Part shown: piece after piece, positions 50,286-57,955 of the stretch
Layout of the letters: the number at the start of each line of letters is the position of its first letter
Position numbering within the stretch: the stretch's first letter is position 1
Source of the DNA: Aeromicrobium duanguangcaii
GTDB lineage: Bacteria > Actinomycetota > Actinomycetes > Propionibacteriales > Nocardioidaceae
Direction of reading: 5' to 3'
Assembly (NCBI RefSeq): GCF_024508295.1
Contig: NZ_CP101990.1
Location: forward strand, 2,108,001-2,172,000
DNA: 64,000 bases
The notes under the pieces: generated by a model
Databases searched by the model: none
What the model was told of the DNA's origin: nothing
Seen by the model: the letters and a program-made list of their open reading frames with translations, nothing else
Made by a program: the position numbers and the translations under genes

Positions 50286-50488
50286 CAGATGGCGAACGCG
50301 AGCGCGATGCCGATGATCGCGAGAGCCTCAGCCAGAGCAAAGCCCAGAATGGCGATGGTCTGGAGACGACCCTGGACCTCGGGCTGACGGGCGACGCCGT
50401 TGATGTACGCGGCGAAGATCAGACCGACGGCAATACCGGGGCCCACGGTGGCGAGACCGTAGCCGAGCATGTTGAGGGAGCCTTCCAC
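50285..50488 (-). CDS. atpE: ATP synthase F0 c subunit
   Basis: 67 residues from a GTG at 50488, chosen because AAAGGA lies six bases upstream and the N-terminus ([36 protein letters not shown]) then aligns with Nocardioides-type c subunits. An ATG five codons earlier lacks a ribosome binding site. The two helices are joined by the polar loop [10 protein letters not shown], and the ion-binding glutamate is in [16 protein letters not shown]. The residues around it point to proton rather than sodium coupling, which is inference. Confidence 0.93.
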   Translation of the reverse strand: MEGSLNMLGYGLATVGPGIAVGLIFAAYINGVARQPEVQGRLQTIAILGFALAEALAIIGIALAFAI

Positions 50489-50566
50489 GGCTTGTCCTTT
50501 CATTGTGACGCGCATCGGCGTCGGTGGTGGTAACTCGTGAGGCTATGAAGTTGTCAGTTCGCGGAC

Positions 50567-51379
50567 TCAGTGCTCGTCCGCGATCGCCCCGCCCACGTAG
50601 ATCGCGGTCAACAGGGTGAAGACGTAGGCCTGCAGGAACATGATCAACACTTCCAGCACGCTGATGAGCAGGAACATCACGCCCGAGCCGAGGCCGGACA
50701 GGATGTGCAGACCGCCCTTGTCGAAGATCAGGTAGTGCGAGCCCATCGAGAACAGGATCAGGAGCAGGTGGCCGGCGAACATCGTGGCGAAGAGTCGCAG
50801 CGCCAGCGTGAGCGGGCGGACCAGGATGTTGGAGACGAACTCCAGCGGGATCAACAGCGCGAGCACCGGGCCCTTGATGCCCGACGGCACCGTCTGGAGC
50901 TTGAGGTAGCCGAAGAAGCCGTGCTTGCGGATGCCGGCGCCGTTGTAGAGGAGCCAGGCGCACAGCGCGAGCGCGACCGGGAAGCCGATCCGCGCCGGCG
51001 ACGGGAACTGCAGCACCGGGACCAAGCCGTAGTAGTTGTTCGCCAGGATGAAGGTGAAGAAGGAGAACAGGATCGGCATGTACGGCTTGAACTGATCCGA
51101 CCCGATGTTGTCCCGGGCGAGGCCACGGACGAAGCCGTAGACGTACTCACCGGCGAACTGCAGGCGTCCGGGGACGACGGCCGCGGGGCGGGCCGAGGCG
51201 GCGAAGAAGCCGGCGATCAGCACGACGGACAGAGCCAGCAGCAGCATGGGCTTGGTGACACCGAGCCCGGCGACCTCGAAGACGGCAGGAAGCTCGAAAC
51301 TCGACGGTCCGGGGATGTACGGGCCATCACCCGAAGCGCGGAACTGGGACCCGGCGTTGAGCAGCGCGGTGTTGGTCAC
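50567..51379 (-). CDS. atpB: ATP synthase F0 a subunit
   Basis: 270 residues from a GTG at 51379 behind AAAGGG. Upstream in-frame codons up to 51478 lack a binding site and would lie in the leader. Six membrane helices follow a short periplasmic N-terminus. The key arginine is in the RPLTLALRLFATMFAGHLLL helix, which channels protons to the c ring. Confidence 0.94.
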   Translation of the reverse strand: MTNTALLNAGSQFRASGDGPYIPGPSSFELPAVFEVAGLGVTKPMLLLALSVVLIAGFFAASARPAAVVPGRLQFAGEYVYGFVRGLARDNIGSDQFKPYMPILFSFFTFILANNYYGLVPVLQFPSPARIGFPVALALCAWLLYNGAGIRKHGFFGYLKLQTVPSGIKGPVLALLIPLEFVSNILVRPLTLALRLFATMFAGHLLLILFSMGSHYLIFDKGGLHILSGLGSGVMFLLISVLEVLIMFLQAYVFTLLTAIYVGGAIADEH

Positions 51380-51505
51380 AGACCACCCTTTACATTCTGG
51401 CGCGGCCGGCAGCGCGAGCGCTGGTACCGCTTCGGTCGACGTCGTGGTGCGCATCTGGTGCGCGGGCTGCGAGGGCACGTGACCGCCGCAGCGAGTACGA
51501 GATTA

Positions 51506-51922
51506 TCAGGCGTCCGGGTGACCTCGGTCATCGAGGTCGTAGATCGCGTGACGAACCCGCAGATCGGCGATCACGAGCCACGTCACAGCCACCAGCGAGC
51601 CGCCGATGAGCGTCGCCGTGAACCACCCGTCGTCGAGGTGACGGCCGGGCCCCTCGGGGTCCAGCAGCACCACCACGACGACGCCCAGCGCCAGCACCTT
51701 CGTGCCGTAGAACAGCAACGCCGCCGCCAAGGACGCGCCCGGAAGGTACTGGGCGATCGGGCCCAGCACCACCTGGGTCGAGCCGAAGAAGACCACGACG
51801 ATGACTGCGGCGACGGCCGCGGCCACGGCTGCGTCCTGTCCCCCGATCAGCGCGGCCACGACGGTCCAGGCGGCGACGGCCAGCACGACCGGGACGATCC
51901 CGCTCCTGCGCTTCACGTCCAC
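51506..51922 (-). CDS. AtpI-like membrane protein of the ATP synthase operon
   Basis: 138 residues, GTG start at 51922. About four membrane helices (VVLAVAAWTVVAALIG, AAVAAAVAAVIVVVFFGS, SLAAALLFYGTKVLALGVVVVVLL, WFTATLIGGSLVAVTWLVIADLR). AtpI-type proteins help to assemble the c ring. It overlaps the WecA-like gene by ten bases and precedes atpB by 126 bases. Confidence 0.75.
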   Translation of the reverse strand: MDVKRRSGIVPVVLAVAAWTVVAALIGGQDAAVAAAVAAVIVVVFFGSTQVVLGPIAQYLPGASLAAALLFYGTKVLALGVVVVVLLDPEGPGRHLDDGWFTATLIGGSLVAVTWLVIADLRVRHAIYDLDDRGHPDA

Positions 51923-53037
51923 AGTCGCGACTCCAGCTTCGGGAGGAGGAAGATGGCCGCCGCGACGAGCGCGGTCAGCACGGCGATGGCGACGAAGAGC
52001 TGCCAGCCGCTGAACAGGCCGATCGCCACGACGCCGAAGGCCACGAGGGCCGCCGCCGCGTACATCAGCAGCACGGCACGACGGTGCGAGTGGCCGATCT
52101 CGAGCAGGCGGTGGTGGATGTGCATCTTGTCGGGGCTGAACGGCGAGCGGCCCGCCCGCGTGCGGCGCAGGACGGCCAGGCCCATGTCCAGGAACGGGAC
52201 CGTCAGGATCGCGAACGGCAGGACGAGCGGCAGTATCGCCGCCGGCAACAGGCTCGAGTCGGCGCCGCCGATCCCCTCCGAGAGGCTCGTGGCCGGGAAC
52301 TGGCCCGTGAGGCTGATCGAGGAGCAGGCCAGGACGAAGCCCAGCAGCATCGACCCCGAGTCGCCGATGAACATCCGGGCCGGGAAGAAGTTGTGCGGCA
52401 GGATCCCCAGGCAGGCGCCCGCCAGGCTGATGGTCAGGATCGCCGCCGCGACCGCACGGGTCTCGCCGTTCTCGACCGCGAGGACGAAGGCGTAGACGAA
52501 GAAGGCGATCGAGCCGATGGCGGCCATGCCCGCGGCCAGCCCGTCGAGCCCGTCGACGAAGTTCATCGCGTTGGCGGTGGCCACGATCAGGAAGACGGTC
52601 AGGATCATCGCCTGGGCCTGGTCGAGCCCCAGGTAGGTGTTGGGCAGCGGCAGGTAGACGAAGTTCAGGCCCATCGCCACGGTGATGACGCCGGCCAGCA
52701 CCTGTCCCGCGAACTTGCTGAGCGCATCGAGTTCGAAGAGATCGTCGATCACGCCGACCAGACAGATCACGAAACCGCCCACGAGGACGGCACGCAGGTC
52801 GGCGAACAGCGACTCGTCGCCGCCGGACAGGAACGGCAGGTTGGTGGCGGTCAGATAGGCCGCGACCAGGCCGCCGAGCATCGCGGGTCCACCGAAGTAG
52901 GGCGTCGGGATGGCGTGCACGTCGCGGTCGCGGACCTTCGCGACGGCGCCGAACTGCTGGGCACTCTGGCGCGCGAGCGACGACAGCAGGTACGCCACGC
53001 CGATCGCGACGCCGAAGACGACGAGGTACTCACGCAC
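51913..53037 (-). CDS. WecA-like undecaprenyl-phosphate sugar-1-phosphate transferase
   Basis: 374 residues from a GTG at 53037, overlapping the sua5 stop by eight bases. This MraY/WecA-superfamily membrane enzyme has ten or more helices. Visible motifs are HAIPTPYFGGPAMLGGL, GVIDDLFELDALSKFAGQ (first Asp pair), NAMNFVDGLDGLAAGMAAIG and the loop SPDKMHIHHRLLEIGHSHRRAVL with the HIHH motif that sets sugar specificity. It starts a glycan by moving GlcNAc-1-P (or a related sugar) to undecaprenyl or decaprenyl phosphate, as WecA does for arabinogalactan linkage units. This gene stands upstream of the atp operon in many actinobacteria. Confidence 0.9.
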   Translation of the reverse strand: MREYLVVFGVAIGVAYLLSSLARQSAQQFGAVAKVRDRDVHAIPTPYFGGPAMLGGLVAAYLTATNLPFLSGGDESLFADLRAVLVGGFVICLVGVIDDLFELDALSKFAGQVLAGVITVAMGLNFVYLPLPNTYLGLDQAQAMILTVFLIVATANAMNFVDGLDGLAAGMAAIGSIAFFVYAFVLAVENGETRAVAAAILTISLAGACLGILPHNFFPARMFIGDSGSMLLGFVLACSSISLTGQFPATSLSEGIGGADSSLLPAAILPLVLPFAILTVPFLDMGLAVLRRTRAGRSPFSPDKMHIHHRLLEIGHSHRRAVLLMYAAAALVAFGVVAIGLFSGWQLFVAIAVLTALVAAAIFLLPKLESRLWT

Positions 53038-53683
53038 CGGCTCCACCGCCGGCGGGCTCGATCGTGTTGTTGTAGGTGTGCAGCGTGGCCAGATCGACCG
53101 CACCCTGACGCAACACCCGCGGCACGGGTCCGGTCACGTCCAGGATCGTCGAGGGCGTGGCGCCGGCGGTGGGCCCGCCGTCGAGGTAGACCCGGACGCT
53201 CTCGCCGAGCATCGCCTCCGCCTCGTCGACCGACGTCGCCGCCGGCTGTCCGCTGAGGTTGGCGCTGCTGACGGCACTGGGTCCGGCCTGGCGCAGGACG
53301 GCACGCGTGCGGTCGTCGTCGGGCACGCGGACGGCGACGGTCCCGTGGGTCTCCCCCAGGTCCCACGTGAGCGACGGCTGCGCGCGGAAGACCACGGTGA
53401 GCGGACCGGGCCACAGGTCGTCCAGCATGGTCTGGAGCCAGAGAGGCGGGCGCTCGGCGACGAGCGCGTCGAGGGTGGCCGGCTCCGCGATCAGGACCGG
53501 AGGCGGCATGTCGCGCCCACGTCCCTTGGCACGCAGCAGGCGGGCGACGGCGGTCGCGTCGAACGCGTCGGCGGCGATCCCGTAGACGGTGTCCGTCGGC
53601 AGGACCACCAGCTCACCATCACGCAGGGCCGCCACGGCGGCGGTGACGCCGGCGTCGAGCTCGGTCGCGCAGTCGAACCTCAT
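53030..53683 (-). CDS. L-threonylcarbamoyladenylate synthase (Sua5/YwlC/TsaC)
   Basis: 217 residues from a leaderless ATG (TAACCT seven bases upstream, 53691-53696). It makes threonylcarbamoyl-AMP for the t6A modification of tRNAs that read ANN codons. Signatures are GELVVLPTDTVYGIAADAFD, LLRAKGRGRDMPPPVLI, LWPGPLTVVF, TVAVRVPDD and SAVSSANLSGQPA, and the C-terminal STILDVTGPVPRVLRQGAV. It shows no long Sua5 C-terminal domain, so it is of the short TsaC type. It overlaps the WecA-like gene by eight bases. Confidence 0.92.
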   Translation of the reverse strand: MRFDCATELDAGVTAAVAALRDGELVVLPTDTVYGIAADAFDATAVARLLRAKGRGRDMPPPVLIAEPATLDALVAERPPLWLQTMLDDLWPGPLTVVFRAQPSLTWDLGETHGTVAVRVPDDDRTRAVLRQAGPSAVSSANLSGQPAATSVDEAEAMLGESVRVYLDGGPTAGATPSTILDVTGPVPRVLRQGAVDLATLHTYNNTIEPAGGGAGA

Positions 53684-53744
53684 GCTTCCAAGGTTAGGGG
53701 GCGGTGACGGCACCCATGCGTGCGGCCACCAAGGAGCGAATCGG

Positions 53745-53750
53745 TAGGAT
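53745..53750 (+). promoter_or_regulatory. -10 element of the DMT transporter transcript
   Basis: TAGGAT, seven bases before the ATG at 53758 that opens a 17-codon upstream ORF. The expected transcript begins at or near that ATG. Confidence 0.45.
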
Positions 53751-53757
53751 CGAGCAG

Positions 53758-53811
53758 ATGCCCAACTCCTCCGCGGCCGCGGTCGACCGCCCGGCGGTCG
53801 CCACGTCATGA
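53758..53811 (+). CDS. 17-codon upstream ORF coupled to the DMT transporter gene
   Basis: ATG at 53758, TGA at 53809-53811, encoding MPNSSAAAVDRPAVATS. The stop overlaps the ATG of the transporter gene (ATGA). A -10 hexamer seven bases before the first ATG makes it the first codon of a leaderless message. The peptide has no amino-acid run that would point to classical attenuation, so it may serve only to bring ribosomes to the transporter start. Confidence 0.5.
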   Translation: MPNSSAAAVDRPAVATS

Positions 53812-54683
53812 CCCCCTCCCCGACCCTCGCGGCCGCGCTCGCACTGAGCTCGGCGCTCGGCTTCGCCTTCTCGACGTCGTTCCAGCACCTCGCCGCCGGC
53901 CGCGTCCACCTCACGGTGACGCACCCCTTGATGGTGCTGCTGCAGCTGCTGCGCAGCCCCCGGTGGCTCGTGGGCAGCACGATCGGCCTGGTGGCCTGGT
54001 TCCTGCACGCGGTCGCCCTGAACCTCGGCACGCTGTCGCTCGTCCAGCCCATCATCCTGCTCGGGGTCGTCCTCGCGGTCGTGGTCCGGTCGTCGCTGGA
54101 GCGCCGCCTGCCGAAGGTCAACGAGCTCGCGGGCGTCCTCGTCACCGTCCTGTCGCTGATCGCGGTCGTCTCGGTCGCGGACACCAGCCATCAGGGAAGC
54201 GACGCTCCGACCGTCGCGATGCTGTCCGTCGCCGGCGTGGGCGTCGTGATCGCCCTCCTCGTCACCCGGCTGGCCAACCAGCTGCCGCGTCGCGGGATGG
54301 CTGCCTTCGTCCTGGGCATGACGGCCGGGATGCTCTTCGGCATCACCGCCTGCCTGATGAAGGTCGTCGGCACCGCGGTGAGCGACCATGGCGTCCCCGG
54401 CTTCCTCCTGACCTGGTCGCCGTGGGTCCTGCTGCCGTGCGCCTTCCTGGCGATGTCGCTGAACCAGCGCGCCTACCAGCTCTCGCGCCTCTCGCACTCG
54501 ATGCCGGTCCTCAACGTGACGTCGGTGCTGCTGTCGATCCTGCTGGGCGCCCTGCTGTTCGACGAGTCGCTGCCCACGACGCCGGGCGCTCTGCTGGTCC
54601 AGGCGATCGGCCTCGTCGGCATCGCCTGGGGGCTGTACCGCATCGCGGACGCCGGCAGTCGCACCCACGTCGTCGCAGACTGA
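53808..54683 (+). CDS. DMT-superfamily membrane transporter
   Basis: 291 residues with about nine to ten membrane helices and an internal repeat (the two EamA-like halves). Examples are LAAALALSSALGFAFSTSFQHLAAGRV at the N-terminus, LVQPIILLGVVLAVVV, ITACLMKVVGTAVSDHGVPG and MPVLNVTSVLLSILLGALLFDESL. The PxxP...LGxxL pattern resembles the NIPA/YcxC branch of the drug/metabolite group; the substrate is unknown. No ribosome binding site precedes the ATG. Translation probably depends on coupling to the 17-codon upstream ORF. It is convergent with prmC, with a 15-base gap. Confidence 0.8.
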   Translation: MTPSPTLAAALALSSALGFAFSTSFQHLAAGRVHLTVTHPLMVLLQLLRSPRWLVGSTIGLVAWFLHAVALNLGTLSLVQPIILLGVVLAVVVRSSLERRLPKVNELAGVLVTVLSLIAVVSVADTSHQGSDAPTVAMLSVAGVGVVIALLVTRLANQLPRRGMAAFVLGMTAGMLFGITACLMKVVGTAVSDHGVPGFLLTWSPWVLLPCAFLAMSLNQRAYQLSRLSHSMPVLNVTSVLLSILLGALLFDESLPTTPGALLVQAIGLVGIAWGLYRIADAGSRTHVVAD

Positions 54684-54698
54684 CGGCCTGCCGCCCGC

Positions 54699-55541
54699 TC
54701 AGGGACGGCGAGCAGTGACGAACCGGGGGCGGTCGGCGAGGTCGCGGTGGTCGCGAACCTCGGCCCAGCGGTCCGTGAAGACGGCGGGCGCGCTCTCGCC
54801 CTGGGCGTCGGCGTGCTCGGCCCCGACGACACCGCCGGAGCGCAGCAGCCGCCAGGCGACCTGCTCGACGATCCGCATGGCGTCCAACCCGTCGTCACCG
54901 GACCACAGCGCGAGCTGGGGATCGTGGTCGCGGGCCTCGGGGGCCACGGACTCCCACGCGTCCAGCGGGATGTACGGCGGGTTCACGACGACGACGTCGA
55001 CCGTCCCGTCGAGCTCGGGGAAGGCGTCGGCCATGTCCCCGCGACGCAGGTCGACGCCCGTTCCGTCGAGGTTGCGCAGGGCCCACGCGAACGCGCCCTC
55101 GTCGAGCTCGACGGCGTGGACGCGCGCCTGCGGCATCTCATGGACCATCGAGAGCGAGATCGCTCCGGACCCGGCGCACAGCTCGACGACGACCGGCGGG
55201 CGGCCCTCCCCCGCCACGGCACGTGCCGCGTCGATCGCCCAGCCGGCGAGCAGCTCGGTCTCGGGCCGCGGCACGAACACACCCGGCCCGACCTCGACGT
55301 CGACGTAGCGGAACGCGGCCGTCCCGGTGATGTGCTGCAGCGGGACCCGCCGGGCGCGCGCGTCGATCATCTCCAGGTAGGTCCGGCGCTGGACGTCGTC
55401 CACGCGGGCCGTGAGGGTGAGCAGCGCGCGCGGCACGCCGGTGACGTGGCTGAGCAGGACCTCGGCATCGTGGCGCGGCGATCCGACGCCACCCTCCTCG
55501 AGCCGTGCCGCCGCCTCCTCCAGCAACCGCCGGGTGCTCAT
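54699..55541 (-). CDS. prmC: Release factor glutamine methyltransferase
   Basis: 280 residues. It methylates the Gln of the GGQ motif in the release factor encoded next to it. SAM-binding motif VVELCAGSGAISLSM, catalytic NPPYIPLDAWE near residue 190, and the helical N-terminal domain with HDAEVLLSHVTG and HITGTAAFRYVDVEVGPGVFVPRPETELL. The ATG at 55541 shares its A with the prfA stop (TGATG). Confidence 0.93.
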   Translation of the reverse strand: MSTRRLLEEAAARLEEGGVGSPRHDAEVLLSHVTGVPRALLTLTARVDDVQRRTYLEMIDARARRVPLQHITGTAAFRYVDVEVGPGVFVPRPETELLAGWAIDAARAVAGEGRPPVVVELCAGSGAISLSMVHEMPQARVHAVELDEGAFAWALRNLDGTGVDLRRGDMADAFPELDGTVDVVVVNPPYIPLDAWESVAPEARDHDPQLALWSGDDGLDAMRIVEQVAWRLLRSGGVVGAEHADAQGESAPAVFTDRWAEVRDHRDLADRPRFVTARRP

Positions 55542-56602
55542 CAGCGGTCCTCCAGCGCGGCCAGGCGCTCGGCCAGGTCAGCCTCGACGAGCGAGCCGAT
55601 CACGTCGTCGAGCGCTCCGTCGATCACCTGGTCGAGGTTGTAGGACTTGAATCCCGTGCGATGGTCCGAGATCCGGTTCTCGGGGAAGTTGTACGTGCGC
55701 ACGCGCTCGGAGCGATCCACCGTGCGGACCTGGGAGCGGCGCGCGTCGGAGGCCTCGGCGTCGGCCGCGGCCTGGGCCGCGTCGAGCATCCGCGACCGCA
55801 GGATGCGCATCGCCTGCTCCTTGTTCTGCAGCTGCGACTTCTCGTTCTGGCAGCTGACGACGATCCCGGTGGGCAGGTGCGTGATCCGCACCGCCGAGTC
55901 GGTCGTGTTGACGCTCTGGCCACCGGGGCCGGACGACCGGAACACGTCGATCCGCAGGTCGTTGTCGTTGATCTGGACGTCGACGTCCTCGGCCTCCGGC
56001 AGCACCAGCACCCCGGCGGCGGACGTGTGGATCCGGCCCTGCGACTCGGTCACGGGAACGCGCTGGACGCGGTGGACGCCGCCCTCGAACTTGAGCAGGG
56101 CGTAGGGCGCCTGGCCGGGCTCGGGCGTGCCCTTGGCCTTGACCGCCGCGGTGACCGACTTGTAGCCGCCCAGCGCTGTCTCGGTCGCGTCGAGCACCTC
56201 GACCTTCCAGCCGCGGCGCTCGGCGAACCGCGAGTACATGCGCAGCAGGTCGGCGGCGAACAGGGCGGACTCGTCGCCGCCCTCGCCGCCCTTGATCTCG
56301 AGGATGACGTCCTTGCCGTCGGCGGGGTCGCGCGGCACCAGCATGCGCTCGAGGCGCTCGGCCAGCTCGGGCACGCGGCGCTCGAGATCGGCCGCCTCGT
56401 CGTCCATGTGGAGCTCCTGGGCGGCCACGAGGTCCTCGCGGGCGTGCTGCCAGTCGCGGTAGGCGCGGATGATCGCGGTCAGCTCGGCGTACCGCCGGCC
56501 CAGGTCGCGGGCGCGACGGGGATCGGAGTGGACGGCCGGATCGGCCATCTGCCCCTCCAGCTCCGCATGCTCATCGATCAGCGACTCGACGGCTTCGAAC
56601 AT
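55541..56602 (-). CDS. prfA: Peptide chain release factor 1
   Basis: 353 residues from the ATG at 56602. It recognises UAA and UAG and triggers peptide release. The GGQ motif is in [24 protein letters not shown], and other family blocks are [32 protein letters not shown] [42 protein letters not shown] and [15 protein letters not shown]. The overlap with prmC makes a translationally coupled pair. Confidence 0.96.
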   Translation of the reverse strand: MFEAVESLIDEHAELEGQMADPAVHSDPRRARDLGRRYAELTAIIRAYRDWQHAREDLVAAQELHMDDEAADLERRVPELAERLERMLVPRDPADGKDVILEIKGGEGGDESALFAADLLRMYSRFAERRGWKVEVLDATETALGGYKSVTAAVKAKGTPEPGQAPYALLKFEGGVHRVQRVPVTESQGRIHTSAAGVLVLPEAEDVDVQINDNDLRIDVFRSSGPGGQSVNTTDSAVRITHLPTGIVVSCQNEKSQLQNKEQAMRILRSRMLDAAQAAADAEASDARRSQVRTVDRSERVRTYNFPENRISDHRTGFKSYNLDQVIDGALDDVIGSLVEADLAERLAALEDR

Positions 56603-56641
56603 GACCTCAACTCCTGCGCTCGGGTGTCCGGACACGACAAC

Positions 56642-56676
56642 GGCGCCGGCCGCTCTGCAAGGGAGCGACCGGCGCC
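56642..56676 (-). terminator. Terminator after rpmE
   Basis: A 14-bp stem with one G-U pair (GGCGCCGGCCGCTC and GAGCGACCGGCGCC) around a 7-base loop lies ten bases beyond the rpmE stop, before prfA. Confidence 0.7.
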
Positions 56677-56685
56677 GGAGAAGTC

Positions 56686-56892
56686 CTACTTCTTGCCGTA
56701 GCGCTTCTCGAACCGGGCCACGCGGCCACCGGTGTCGAGAATCTTCTGCTTGCCCGTGTAGAACGGGTGGCAGGCCGAGCAGACATCGGCGCGGAGGGAA
56801 CCCTCGGTGGCCGTGCTGCGGGTCGTGAACGAGTTGCCACAGGTGCAGGTCACCTGGGTCTCGACGTACGCGGGGTGGATGTCCTTCTTCAT
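56686..56892 (-). CDS. rpmE: 50S ribosomal protein L31
   Basis: 68 residues. The zinc-binding (C+) type, with cysteines in TCTCGNSF and [29 protein letters not shown]. Under zinc limitation such L31 proteins are replaced by a cysteine-less paralogue, which is not in this window. Confidence 0.96.
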   Translation of the reverse strand: MKKDIHPAYVETQVTCTCGNSFTTRSTATEGSLRADVCSACHPFYTGKQKILDTGGRVARFEKRYGKK

Positions 56893-57033
56893 GATGTCCT
56901 CTCGTGAGGTCGCCGGGTCGGACGCGGGCGCGAACCGTGAACCGGAACCAAGGATCGATTGTGCCAGTCTCTAGTTCCATAACCCAAATCGGGCCCCATC
57001 TGTTCCCGACTCCCCTCCTGACCCGTGAGCGCC

Positions 57034-57039
57034 TACTAT
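57034..57039 (+). promoter_or_regulatory. -10 element of the leaderless membrane-protein gene
   Basis: TACTAT, six bases before the ATG at 57046. Confidence 0.5.
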
Positions 57040-57045
57040 GACGCC

Positions 57046-57375
57046 ATGGCCGACAGGAGCGGGAAACTCAAGACCATCGCCATCAGTCTGGTGATGTTCG
57101 TCGTGCTGGGTGGTGCGGCGGCCTACATCTCGGTCGAGTACGGCACCAACCGGGCCGCCACCGTGCTCGCGGCCGTCGGGCTCGTGGCCGCGCTGGTCTG
57201 GGTGATCCTGACCGTCGTCGGCATCGTCGTGGCGACGAGCGCCCGACGGACCTTCTCCGAGGACGACTCGACCCTGCGCAACGAGCAGCGCCCCGTCCCG
57301 CGGCGCTCGCCCATCATCTCGACCGATGACGAGTCCAAGCGCGTCGGACGCCGGCGCAAGAACCCCGACGCCTGA
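57046..57375 (+). CDS. Small membrane protein of unknown function
   Basis: 109 residues from a leaderless ATG; the GTG at 57025 would lie upstream of the -10. Two membrane helices ([51 protein letters not shown]) are followed by a basic cytoplasmic tail. The family is not recognised. It is convergent with the glutathione peroxidase gene. Confidence 0.65.
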   Translation: MADRSGKLKTIAISLVMFVVLGGAAAYISVEYGTNRAATVLAAVGLVAALVWVILTVVGIVVATSARRTFSEDDSTLRNEQRPVPRRSPIISTDDESKRVGRRRKNPDA

Positions 57376-57381
57376 CCGGAG

Positions 57382-57864
57382 TCAGCTCGGCAGCAGGGCC
57401 TCGATGTCGGCCGCGATGTCCTTGGGGCTGGTCGTCGAGCCGTAGCGCTTGACCACGTTGCCCTGCGGGTCGACGAGGAACTTCGTGAAGTTCCACTTGA
57501 TGGCGCCGCCGAGGATGCCCTTCTTCTCGCTCTTGAGCCAGCGGAACAGCGGGTGCGCGCCGTCACCGTTGACGTCGACCTTCGCGAACATCGGGAACTG
57601 GACACCGAACGTGGACTCGCAGAACGTGGCGATCTCGTCCTCGGCGCCGGGCTCCTGGTGGCCGAACTGGTCGCACGGGAAGCCCAGGACCACGAAGCCG
57701 CGGTCGGCATAGGTGTCGTAGAGCTCCTGCAACGGCCCGTACTGGGGCGTGAAGCCGCACTGGGAGGCCGTGTTGACGACCAGGGCGACCTTGCCCCGGT
57801 AGTCGGCCAGCTGCCGGTCGATGCCGTCGATGGTCGTGGCGCTGAAGTCCCAGGCGGTGGTCAT
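57382..57864 (-). CDS. Glutathione peroxidase family protein (thiol peroxidase)
   Basis: 160 residues from a leaderless ATG (TATTCT six bases upstream, 57871-57876). The catalytic residues are in VALVVNTASQCGFTPQY (peroxidatic Cys), GFPCDQFGHQEPG (Gln and resolving-type Cys) and IKWNFTKFLVDPQG (Trp, Asn). As actinobacteria lack glutathione, the reductant is probably thioredoxin or mycothiol-linked. It detoxifies organic and lipid peroxides. Confidence 0.92.
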   Translation of the reverse strand: MTTAWDFSATTIDGIDRQLADYRGKVALVVNTASQCGFTPQYGPLQELYDTYADRGFVVLGFPCDQFGHQEPGAEDEIATFCESTFGVQFPMFAKVDVNGDGAHPLFRWLKSEKKGILGGAIKWNFTKFLVDPQGNVVKRYGSTTSPKDIAADIEALLPS

Positions 57865-57900
57865 GTCGCGAGAATAGCCCGCGCTCCCCCACGCCCCACG

Positions 57901-57938
57901 CGACCGGCCCGGCTCCCTTGCGGGGACCGGGCCGGTCG
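57901..57938 (-). terminator. Terminator after rho
   Basis: CGACCGGCCCGG and its exact complement form a 12-bp stem, with additional pairing inside the 14-base loop, 17 bases beyond the rho stop. Confidence 0.7.
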
Positions 57939-57955
57939 ATGGAGTCGCTGAGAGC

